A DNA stretch of 64,000 nucleotides from Bartonella fuyuanensis (GTDB taxonomy: Bacteria > Pseudomonadota > Alphaproteobacteria > Rhizobiales > Rhizobiaceae): assembly GCF_014197255.1 (NCBI RefSeq), contig NZ_JACIFE010000001.1:186001-250000 (forward strand). Direction: 5' to 3'. A model generated the notes under the pieces. It saw only the letters and a list, made by a program, of their open reading frames with translations. It ran no database searches and was not told the DNA's origin. Both the position numbers and the translations under genes were made by a program. Shown here in pieces: positions 10,190-17,257 of the stretch (its first letter is position 1; the number at the start of each line of letters is the position of its first letter).

Positions 10190-11497
10190 TTATTTACCAA
10201 CACAAAACTCTGAAAAAATGATATCAAGCAAATCTTCAACATCAATATCTCCCGTAATTCTTCCAAGAAAATCACTTGCACGACGAAGATGTTCTGCACG
10301 TAAACTGAGATCAATCGAATGGAAATTAAGAGAAAATTCAAGTTCTTTAACAGTTTCCTTTAATAATTGAAGTTGCCTTTTACGGACAGGAACAAGATTA
10401 CCAATTTCAGAAAAGCGTTGATGGCAAAATGTTTCAAGTTCTTTAATAAAATAATCAAAATTTAGACCAGTTAATGCAGAAAATTGTATAGATAAAAACC
10501 GATTATTTTCTTCATAAAGATCAAGCTTATTACCAACGTGCCATATTTCAGCTGACGTTTCTGGTAAATCAACTTTCTTAGGATTTCCTATATCATAAAC
10601 CAAAATAACCAAATCAGCTTCCCTAATATGCTGCTTAGCAACTTCTATTCCCAATAGTTCTATTTTGTTTTCTGTCTTTCTAAGACCAGCAGTATCCGTT
10701 AAAAAAATAGGTAAACCACCAAGAATAAGTCTAATTTCTAAAGCATCGCGGGTTGTCCCTGCTTCTTCTGTCACAATAGCAACAGCTTTTCCTGAGAGAC
10801 GATTTATAATGCTTGATTTTCCAGAATTTGGAGCACCCGCAATGACGATTTTTAATCCGTCACGTAAAATACTTGCACGTTCTCCCTCAGCAATATGTTC
10901 CCGAAGAGAAGTGCAAAGTTCTTCCACATCTTTCCAAACCTTATCAGATATTGCATGGGGAATATCTGCTTCATCAACAAAATCAAGTTCTGCCTCAATA
11001 AAAGCACGAACCTTTATCAGCTTATGGCGCCAATCACGATAAAGCATTGTTAAGTGTCCACGTGCCCCCATAACTGCTAAACGACGCTGGCTTTCCGTTT
11101 CAGCCTCTATTAAATCAGCAAGACCTTCTGCTTGAACAAGATCTAGTTTTCCTTCCATAAATGCACGACGTGAAAATTCACCTGCCTCTGCAATACGGCA
11201 TCCAGAAAATGTTGATAATTCATCAAGAAAACGATTAACAACAGCTTTTCCTCCATGCAAATGAAATTCTGCACAATCTTCCCCCGTAAAACTATGAGGA
11301 GCAGGAAAAAAAACAGTTAAAGCAGAATCTAAAAAACTACCATCACGAGCAGTAAGATTCCCATAATGCATAAAACGAGCTTTAGGCAAACAACCACAAA
11401 GCGTTTTGATTATATCCACAACATGAGGACCAGAAAGACGAATCACTGCAACCCCTGAAGGTAACAATCCACTCGAAATAGCAAAGATTGTATCCAC
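10190..11497 (-). CDS. mnmE: tRNA uridine-5-carboxymethylaminomethyl synthesis GTPase MnmE
   Basis: Partner of MnmG in U34 modification. It has an N-terminal tetrahydrofolate-binding domain, a helical domain, an inserted G domain (P-loop GAPNSGKSS at 221-229, DTAGLRKT at about 268-275, NKLD) and the C-terminal CVGK, a variant of the essential C(I/L/V)GK. The start is GTG at 11495-11497; MDTIFAISSG is the expected family N-terminus. At 435 aa it is slightly short but complete. Confidence 0.96.
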   Translation of the reverse strand: MDTIFAISSGLLPSGVAVIRLSGPHVVDIIKTLCGCLPKARFMHYGNLTARDGSFLDSALTVFFPAPHSFTGEDCAEFHLHGGKAVVNRFLDELSTFSGCRIAEAGEFSRRAFMEGKLDLVQAEGLADLIEAETESQRRLAVMGARGHLTMLYRDWRHKLIKVRAFIEAELDFVDEADIPHAISDKVWKDVEELCTSLREHIAEGERASILRDGLKIVIAGAPNSGKSSIINRLSGKAVAIVTEEAGTTRDALEIRLILGGLPIFLTDTAGLRKTENKIELLGIEVAKQHIREADLVILVYDIGNPKKVDLPETSAEIWHVGNKLDLYEENNRFLSIQFSALTGLNFDYFIKELETFCHQRFSEIGNLVPVRKRQLQLLKETVKELEFSLNFHSIDLSLRAEHLRRASDFLGRITGDIDVEDLLDIIFSEFCVGK

Positions 11498-11527
11498 AGG
11501 TTTTTTCCTAATAAAAGTTTAATGATT

Positions 11528-12793
11528 CTACGTATTCATTGAATCAAAAAAATCAATATTATTTTTTGTTTGTTTTAATTTATCAATCAAAAATTCAATG
11601 GCATCTGTTACATTCATAGGAGCTAAAATACGACGAAGAACAAAAATTTTGTGTAAATCTTGTCGTGCTACCAAAAGCTCTTCCTTACGCGTTCCTGACT
11701 TTAAAATATCCATAGCAGGGAAAATACGCTTATCAGCAACCTTACGATCAAGCACAATTTCTGAGTTACCTGTTCCCTTAAATTCTTCAAAAATAACCTC
11801 ATCCATGCGGCTTCCTGTATCAATCAAAGCCGTCGCAATAATAGTTAAAGATCCACCTTCCTCAATATTACGCGCTGCACCAAAAAAACGTTTTGGACGC
11901 TGTAAAGCATTTGCATCCACCCCACCTGTCAAAACTTTACCTGAAGACGGAACAACCGTATTATATGCGCGCCCAAGACGTGTGATAGAATCGAGAAGAA
12001 TAACAACATCGCGTCCATATTCAACGAGACGTTTGGCTTTTTCAATGACCATTTCTGCTACTTGTACATGACGTATTGCAGGTTCATCAAAAGTAGAAGA
12101 AACTACTTCTCCTTTTACTGAACGCTGCATATCGGTAACCTCTTCTGGTCGTTCATCGATTAAAAGAACAATAAGATAACATTCAGGATGATTAGTAGTA
12201 ATAGAATGAGCAATATTTTGAAGTAAAACTGTTTTTCCTGTTCGAGGTGGCGCAACAATTAATCCTCTTTGTCCTTTTCCCAAAGGAGATATTAAATCAA
12301 TTACGCGTGATGACATATCCTTCTCTGTAGGATCTTGTATTTCCATTTGAAAACGTTCATTTGAATAAAGAGGCGTAAGATTATCAAAATGAATTTTATA
12401 ACGAATCTTTTCAGGTCTTTCAAAATTAATTGTATTAATTTTAAGGAGAGCAAAATAACGTTCTCCTTCTTTTGGACTACGTATAGGACCTTCAATAGTA
12501 TCACCTGTTTTCAAAGAAAATGACTGAATTTGTGCAGGTGAAAGATAAATATCATCAGGTCCAGGAAGATAATTAGCATCAGCAGAACGCAAAAATCCAA
12601 ACCCGTCTTGCAAAACTTCAACGACACCTTCACCTATAATTTCTACATCCTGTAGAGCAAGTTTTTTTAAAATTGCGAACATTAATTCTTGTTTGCGCAT
12701 AAGAGAAGCATTTTCAACTTCTAATGTTTCAGCAAAAGAAACAAGTTCAACTGGATTTTTACTTTTAAGTTCTTGTAGTTTCATTTTCTGCAT
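11528..12793 (-). CDS. rho: Transcription termination factor Rho
   Basis: Hexameric RNA helicase/ATPase. The N-terminal helical domain is followed by a cold-shock RNA-binding domain (about residues 50-125, DGFGFLRS), then the ATPase with [18 protein letters not shown] at 171-188, [10 protein letters not shown] and the Q/R-loop region. Length 421 aa is standard. It is the first gene left of the origin candidate, transcribed away from it. In many alphaproteobacteria heme genes lie between rho and the origin; none is present here. Confidence 0.97.
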   Translation of the reverse strand: MQKMKLQELKSKNPVELVSFAETLEVENASLMRKQELMFAILKKLALQDVEIIGEGVVEVLQDGFGFLRSADANYLPGPDDIYLSPAQIQSFSLKTGDTIEGPIRSPKEGERYFALLKINTINFERPEKIRYKIHFDNLTPLYSNERFQMEIQDPTEKDMSSRVIDLISPLGKGQRGLIVAPPRTGKTVLLQNIAHSITTNHPECYLIVLLIDERPEEVTDMQRSVKGEVVSSTFDEPAIRHVQVAEMVIEKAKRLVEYGRDVVILLDSITRLGRAYNTVVPSSGKVLTGGVDANALQRPKRFFGAARNIEEGGSLTIIATALIDTGSRMDEVIFEEFKGTGNSEIVLDRKVADKRIFPAMDILKSGTRKEELLVARQDLHKIFVLRRILAPMNVTDAIEFLIDKLKQTKNNIDFFDSMNT

Positions 12794-12990
12794 GAAATAT
12801 GCTCTTTTAAATTAAGGAGAGGATCACCCTAAACAATTTATGGAGATTTTTGTGAATGGAATATTCTTTAAGAAAGGACCATTTTACACTCAATTTTGTT
12901 AATCTGCAAGTGCCATTTATATGAAATTTATTTGTGTAATATTAAATAATTATATGAAAAATTTGAAAAAACGTAAAATCTGAACAGTAT

Positions 12991-13005
12991 TTAACTATTT
13001 TTTAA
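12991..13005. promoter_or_regulatory. CtrA-type box 1 in oriC
   Basis: Exact TTAA-N7-TTAA (TTAACTATTTTTTAA), the full CtrA consensus known from Caulobacter. In such A+T-rich DNA single matches occur by chance; the case rests on three in one spacer. Confidence 0.5.
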
Positions 13006-13044
13006 ATTTATAGTATGAAAAAAGTATTTTTCACAAAATCCTTA

Positions 13045-13059
13045 TTAATATATTTTTAA
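13045..13059. promoter_or_regulatory. CtrA-type box 2 in oriC
   Basis: Exact TTAA-N7-TTAA (TTAATATATTTTTAA), 54 bp from box 1 and within the most A+T-rich part of the spacer. Confidence 0.5.
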
Positions 13060-13131
13060 AAAAAGAGGATTCTTTTTATTTAAAACTGTGTTTAATGTGA
13101 ATTATTATTCATACCTTATTTATCCTCAAGT

Positions 13132-13140
13132 TTATCCACA
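13132..13140 (+). promoter_or_regulatory. DnaA box TTATCCACA
   Basis: Perfect match to the strong R1-type DnaA box TTATNCACA, with a one-mismatch copy 12 bp upstream at 13120-13128 in the same orientation. Confidence 0.8.
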
Positions 13141-13234
13141 AAAGAGAAAAAAAAATAATAAAGATAACACTATCTTAAAGATATTATCCCCTCTTTTTTT
13201 ACAATAGGCATTTGATTATCAAAAGTGTTTAATT

Positions 13235-13243
13235 TGTGCATAA
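13235..13243 (-). promoter_or_regulatory. DnaA box TTATGCACA (minus strand)
   Basis: Perfect DnaA box on the minus strand. It overlaps a 7-of-8 CtrA-like site (TTAATTTGTGCATAA at 13229-13243), so DnaA and CtrA could compete here as in Caulobacter oriC; this is inference. Confidence 0.7.
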
Positions 13244-13305
13244 TAATAAAAGATTTTTCTTAAATTTTATTTTTATAAAAACCATCAAAAATATATACAC
13301 ATGTC

Positions 13306-13320
13306 TTAACAAGGAGTTAA
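13306..13320. promoter_or_regulatory. CtrA-type box 3, overlapping the ribosome binding site of the next gene
   Basis: Exact TTAA-N7-TTAA whose spacer is CAAGGAG, the Shine-Dalgarno sequence of the gene starting at 13328. The site could therefore be fortuitous in part. Confidence 0.4.
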
Positions 13321-13327
13321 AATTTTT

Positions 13328-14152
13328 GTGATAAAAGAAAAAAAATCCTTTCATTTACACATGCTTTCTGATGCAACGGGAGAAACCTTAATCTCTTTAG
13401 GAAGAGCTGTAGCATCCCAATATGCAATGAGTCAGGAAATAGAGCATATTTATCCTATGATTCGTAATAAAATCCAGTTACAAAAAGCTCTTGATGAGAT
13501 ACAACAAGAGCCAGGCATTGTTCTTTACACAATGATTGATGAAGAACTTAAACTTCTCCTTCAAAAAAGATGTAAAAAAATAAAGGTTCCCTGTATTGAT
13601 ATATTGTATCCTGTTTTAAATGCTTTTCAGTCTTACCTTGGAATGCCAACTCATTTACGTGTTAGTGCACAACATGATCTCAATGCAGATTACTTTCGTC
13701 GTATTAAGGCTTTGGATTTTACAATAGAGCATGATGATGGACAATCTTCCAGTAGCTTAACCGAAGCAGATGTGATTCTTGTAGGAATTTCGAGAACCTC
13801 TAAAACGCCAACAAGTATCTATTTAGCAAATCGAGGAATAAAAACGGCTAATGTTCCTCTTATTCCTAATATTGATTTACCAGAATCCCTTTTAAAGGCA
13901 AAAAAATCTTTAATTATTGGTTTAATTGCTTCAGCTGAAAGAATCTCACATATTCGCCAAAATAGGAATTTGGGAGAAGGTTTTTCTCTTGAAAGTTATA
14001 CTAATCGTATTAACATAGCCGAAGAATTAATTTACGCAAAACGCATTTGCGAACGTTTTGGTTGGCCTATTATTGATGTCACGAGACGTTCTATTGAAGA
14101 AACTGCCGCTGCAGTATTTGAACTTTTATCACGATTTCGTGAAGAAAAATGA
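13328..14152 (+). CDS. ppsR: Pyruvate, phosphate dikinase / PEP synthase regulatory protein (DUF299)
   Basis: Bifunctional ADP-dependent kinase/pyrophosphorylase family controlling PPDK or PEP synthase by reversible Thr phosphorylation. The N-terminal family motif SDATGET is at 14-20 and the P-loop GISRTSKTP is at 153-161. Length 274 aa is standard. The start is GTG at 13328, preceded by AAGGAG at 13311-13316. It is the first gene right of the origin and opens a run with 4-base overlaps into maf. Whether the target here is PPDK or PpsA cannot be told. Confidence 0.88.
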   Translation: MIKEKKSFHLHMLSDATGETLISLGRAVASQYAMSQEIEHIYPMIRNKIQLQKALDEIQQEPGIVLYTMIDEELKLLLQKRCKKIKVPCIDILYPVLNAFQSYLGMPTHLRVSAQHDLNADYFRRIKALDFTIEHDDGQSSSSLTEADVILVGISRTSKTPTSIYLANRGIKTANVPLIPNIDLPESLLKAKKSLIIGLIASAERISHIRQNRNLGEGFSLESYTNRINIAEELIYAKRICERFGWPIIDVTRRSIEETAAAVFELLSRFREEK

Positions 14153-14760
14153 AAGAAATCTTCATGGGCGAAAATACATTAATCTTAGCATCTCTTAGTT
14201 TTTATCGTGCACAATTATTGAAAAAGGCAGGTTTAAATTTCTTCATTGAAGGGGCTTCTTTTGATGAAAGAGTAGTAGAAAAAACAGGAAAAGAAAAAAC
14301 ACCTAAAGAACTCAGCTGTTTTCTCGCGAGTGCAAAAGCAAAAAATGTTTCAGATCGTTTTCCTGATGCTTTCGTTATTGGTTGTGATCAAGTGCTTGAT
14401 TTAGAAGGTAAAGTTTTTCATAAAGTAACAAATATTAATGAAGCACATCAACGTTTACATGAGTTGTCAGGAAAAAGACATTCTCTTCATAGCGCAGTAA
14501 CTTTATTTAGAAATGGGCAAAAAATTTGGCTTGAAGCTTTTAGTGCACATATGTCCGTACGTTTTCTCTCGTCAGAATTTATTGAACGTTATTTAGCACG
14601 TGTAGGAAAAGATGTTCTAAATAGTGTAGGAGTATATCAAATTGAAGGGGAAGGAATTCATCTCTTTGAAAAAATTGACGGAGATTTTTTTACTATTGTT
14701 GGTTTACCTTTGCTTCCTCTACTCGTAAAACTACGTCATTTGGGTATTATTGATGGTTGA
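14149..14760 (+). CDS. maf: Maf-like nucleoside triphosphate pyrophosphatase
   Basis: Maf-fold pyrophosphatase hydrolysing non-canonical or modified NTPs. The motif [18 protein letters not shown] replaces the textbook ASxSPRR; alphaproteobacterial Maf paralogues near oriC have similar forms. Downstream, VIGCDQVL carries the catalytic Asp region. The ATG overlaps the preceding stop by 4 bases; a second ATG at 14164 (MGENTLIL) is an alternative start. 203 aa. Confidence 0.88.
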   Translation: MKEIFMGENTLILASLSFYRAQLLKKAGLNFFIEGASFDERVVEKTGKEKTPKELSCFLASAKAKNVSDRFPDAFVIGCDQVLDLEGKVFHKVTNINEAHQRLHELSGKRHSLHSAVTLFRNGQKIWLEAFSAHMSVRFLSSEFIERYLARVGKDVLNSVGVYQIEGEGIHLFEKIDGDFFTIVGLPLLPLLVKLRHLGIIDG

Positions 14761-15631
14761 CTTAATAACAAAAGAAAAAAAGATAAAGTATCCTCGTGCT
14801 TTTGTTGTTGGTTCTCCTATTCACCATTCGAAATCGCCAAGAATTCACAATTTTTGGCTTAAACAATATGGTTTACAAGGAGAATATCTTGCACAAGAAG
14901 TAACGTTTGAAGAATTTAGACATTTCATTGGCTCTTTAAAAGAAATGGGTTTTTGTGGAGGAAATGTTACTTTGCCTTATAAACAGGAAGCCCTTCGTTT
15001 AGCAGATTATAAAGATGAGATATCAACAATGATAGGTGCTGCTAATACGCTTTGGTATGAAGGAGATAAACTTTGTGCCACAAATACTGATGCCTATGGT
15101 TTTAATGCTAACCTTGATGATTTTTCACCGGATTGGGGAGGAGAAACAGCTCTTGTCTTTGGAGCAGGGGGCGCTGCACGAGCGATCTTATATGCCTTAA
15201 AAAAACGCGGATTTGAACATATTTATTTGCTTAACCGCACAAAAGAACGCGCTGAGAATTTAGCTCAGCATTTTGGCAAAAATATTAAAGTCTATGATTG
15301 GTGTAAGATTCACGAAATACTTTATCAAGCTGATTTGATTGTTAATACAACTTCTATAGGCATAAAAAATCTAGAAGAAAAAAGTGATTCTTTCTTTTGG
15401 GATTTCCATAAAGCAAAAATAACGGCATTGGTAACAGATATTGTTTATACACCATTGATAACTCCTTTTTTACAACAGGCAAAAGCTTGTGGCCTAAAGA
15501 CAGTTGATGGTCTTGGAATGCTTCTACATCAGGCTGTTTTAGGGTTTGAACGGTGGTTTGGAATAAGACCAGAGGTAACAGAAGCATTACGGACAGCCAT
15601 TTTAGAGGATATGAGTGAAGAAAGAGAATGA
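14753..15631 (+). CDS. aroE: Shikimate dehydrogenase (NADP+)
   Basis: Reduces 3-dehydroshikimate to shikimate in chorismate synthesis. The substrate-site motif [16 protein letters not shown], and the Rossmann motif GAGGAARAI are all present in 292 aa. The ATG at 14753 overlaps the maf stop by 8 bases; a TTG one codon earlier is unlikely. It continues the tightly overlapped ppsR-maf-aroE-coaE run. Confidence 0.95.
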   Translation: MVDLITKEKKIKYPRAFVVGSPIHHSKSPRIHNFWLKQYGLQGEYLAQEVTFEEFRHFIGSLKEMGFCGGNVTLPYKQEALRLADYKDEISTMIGAANTLWYEGDKLCATNTDAYGFNANLDDFSPDWGGETALVFGAGGAARAILYALKKRGFEHIYLLNRTKERAENLAQHFGKNIKVYDWCKIHEILYQADLIVNTTSIGIKNLEEKSDSFFWDFHKAKITALVTDIVYTPLITPFLQQAKACGLKTVDGLGMLLHQAVLGFERWFGIRPEVTEALRTAILEDMSEERE

Positions 15632-16215
15632 AGATTGTAGGATTGACCGGATCAATTGCTATGGGAAAGTCAACAGTTGCTAATTTTTTCAAGCAAATGG
15701 GTATTTCAGTTTTTAGTGCTGATGAGATAGTACAACAACTTTACAAAAGCGAACCAGCTTTATCACTCATAGAAAATGTTTTTCCCGGTGTTGTTGAAGA
15801 CCATGAAGTTAACCGTTTAAAACTTTCTGAAATTTTGATTGATAATAATAAAAAGTTACAAACATTAGAAAAAATAATTCATCCTTTGGTACGAGAAAAA
15901 GAAAGAGAGTTTATTGATACGGCCCGCAAGCAAGGGAAAAAATTAATTATTCTTGATATTCCACTTCTTTTTGAAAAGAATGGTGAAAGCCGTGTAGATA
16001 GTGTTATTGTTGTTTCTGCACCACCAGAAATACAAAAAAAACGTGCAATGATTCGCCAAGGTATGAATGAGAAAAAATTTGCCTTTATCAATTTTCAACA
16101 AATACCTGATGAAAAAAAACGTGAACGCGCTGATTTTATTATTGATACAGGGAAAGATTTGGAGAATACACGTCAACAGGTTTTTGATGTAATAAAAAAA
16201 TTACTAAAGAATTGA
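15628..16215 (+). CDS. coaE: Dephospho-CoA kinase
   Basis: Last step of coenzyme A synthesis. The P-loop [12 protein letters not shown] is at about residues 5-16; DIPLLFE and the RADFIIDTG tail are family hallmarks. 195 aa, ATGA overlap with aroE. An earlier step of the pathway, coaBC, is also in this window at 60141. Confidence 0.95.
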   Translation: MKIVGLTGSIAMGKSTVANFFKQMGISVFSADEIVQQLYKSEPALSLIENVFPGVVEDHEVNRLKLSEILIDNNKKLQTLEKIIHPLVREKEREFIDTARKQGKKLIILDIPLLFEKNGESRVDSVIVVSAPPEIQKKRAMIRQGMNEKKFAFINFQQIPDEKKRERADFIIDTGKDLENTRQQVFDVIKKLLKN

Positions 16216-16219
16216 AATC

Positions 16220-16930
16220 ATGCGGGAAATTATTTTTGATACAGAAACAACAGGTTTAGATAAAGAAAAAGATCGCATAATCGAAATTGGTTGTGTAGAG
16301 ATGGTTGATCGTTACCTTACGGGGCGTCAATTCCATGTTTATTTAAATCCACAAGGTGTTATTATTCCTGATGAAGTTGCGGCAATTCACGGATTAACTA
16401 ATGAACGCCTGAAAAACGAGAAAAGTTTTAGTGATATTGTCGATGAATTTTTGGAATTTATTAAGGGTGCAACAATGGTTGCACATAATGCGAGTTTTGA
16501 TATTGGTTTTATTAATGCAGAATTAAAGCGCGTTAATAGGCCGCTTATCAGTATTGATAATATTCTTGATACATTGGCTATAGCACGTCGTAAATTTCCT
16601 ATGGGTCCTAATTCTCTTGATATTTTATGTAAACGCTTTGGAATTGATAACAGCCATCGTGTTCTTCATGGTGCTTTACTTGATGCAGAGATTTTGGCCG
16701 ACGTTTATATTGAACTAATTGGTGGAAAGCAGGGCGTATTGGGTTTTGATAACAGAAAGAGTATTGATGAACAATATATACAAAGTAACAAAGATACGTC
16801 TTATGCAGTTAAATTTCGCCCCCAGGCTTTACCTTCAAGATTGAGTGTGCAAGAAAAAAGGTTGCATGCTGATTTTGTCAATAAAATTGGTAAAAAGGCT
16901 CTGTGGAATAACTACAAAGTTTATGAATAA
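16220..16930 (+). CDS. dnaQ: DNA polymerase III epsilon subunit (3'-5' proofreading exonuclease)
   Basis: DEDDh exonuclease. Exo I is IIFDTETTG (Asp7, Glu9), exo II is AHNASFDIGF, exo III is HGALLDAEILADVY with the catalytic His. A C-terminal tail of ~60 residues beyond the nuclease fits the alpha-subunit-binding segment. 236 aa. Four bases separate it from coaE. Many relatives have secB next; here the next element is the candidate sRNA and then polA. Confidence 0.96.
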   Translation: MREIIFDTETTGLDKEKDRIIEIGCVEMVDRYLTGRQFHVYLNPQGVIIPDEVAAIHGLTNERLKNEKSFSDIVDEFLEFIKGATMVAHNASFDIGFINAELKRVNRPLISIDNILDTLAIARRKFPMGPNSLDILCKRFGIDNSHRVLHGALLDAEILADVYIELIGGKQGVLGFDNRKSIDEQYIQSNKDTSYAVKFRPQALPSRLSVQEKRLHADFVNKIGKKALWNNYKVYE

Positions 16931-16987
16931 TATACCTTATCTTTTCGCTAAAAAAGTTACTTGAAGATTTAGATAAAAATATGGATG

Positions 16988-17030
16988 AAAAAAAAATGGC
17001 CGTTGTGGGGAGGGGAACACCACAACGACC
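16988..17030 (-). terminator. Rho-independent terminator of the candidate sRNA
   Basis: On the minus strand, GGTCGTTGTGG pairs with CCCACAACGGCC across a loop rich in U and C, followed by A and nine consecutive T. Stem, loop and T-tract are only in terminator order on the minus strand; on the plus strand the T-tract is missing. Confidence 0.85.
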
Positions 17031-17150
17031 CTGTCGCTACATTGTACCTCAGCTATCATAGGAGGAGCAAAATGAAAGCTATTAATCCTGTAACAGCAAA
17101 GAAAAGCTCTAGGTACTTAACATAAAGTGCAACGACACCGTGCTTTATGA
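16988..17150 (-). ncRNA. Candidate trans-acting small RNA with anti-Shine-Dalgarno loops (possible EcpR1 homologue)
   Basis: On the minus strand this spacer reads as a three-hairpin RNA. SL1 is CATAAAG...CTTTATG (17149-17143 with 17127-17121). SL2 is GTACCT-AG-AGCT pairing with AGCT-G-AGGTAC (17116-17105 with 17054-17044); its long loop contains GCTCCTCC. SL3 is a G+C-rich terminator hairpin (17030-16998), with CCCCTCC in the loop and 3' arm, followed by nine U residues. The gene sits beside polA, where, as I recall, the Rhizobiales cell-cycle sRNA EcpR1 is encoded in Sinorhizobium. Homology to EcpR1 is inference; the 5' end is approximate and I could not fix a promoter. Confidence 0.6.
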
Positions 17151-17257
17151 AAAGAAAAAATGGCTTTTTAGAGGCAAAATGAAAAAATTAAAATAAAAAT
17201 GAAAAAAATATATAAAAGTAATTTGTTTTTTAGCTGAAATGGAGAAATAAAATTGTC

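Larger units (their letters stand above)
12794..13327. other. oriC: Probable chromosomal replication origin (oriC)
   Basis: Very A+T-rich 534-bp spacer between the divergent rho and ppsR-type genes. Two exact DnaA boxes are present: TTATCCACA at 13132-13140 and TGTGCATAA (complement TTATGCACA) at 13235-13243. One-mismatch boxes are at 13027-13035, 13120-13128 and 13293-13301. There are three exact TTAA-N7-TTAA sites, an A/T-only stretch near 13040-13062 suitable for unwinding, and genes transcribed away on both sides. ParABS within 8 kb, mnmE/mnmG on the left and the ppsR-maf-aroE-coaE-dnaQ run on the right match the usual alphaproteobacterial origin neighbourhood. A GC-skew plot would settle it. 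Confidence 0.8.

Noticed and set aside
10665-11042. 125-codon frame antisense to mnmE
   Set aside because: Shadow of the MnmE G domain on the opposite strand; no recognisable motif or upstream signals.
11598-12071. 157-codon frame antisense to rho
   Set aside because: It lies wholly inside a complete, well-conserved rho and has no family resemblance; Ser/Arg/Ile-rich composition is that of a frame shadow.
17074-17124. 16-17 codon plus-strand frame behind a perfect AGGAGG, upstream of polA
   Set aside because: The apparent ribosome binding site is the complement of the CUCCUCC loop of the minus-strand sRNA candidate, and the surrounding inverted repeats and T-tract only make sense on the minus strand.
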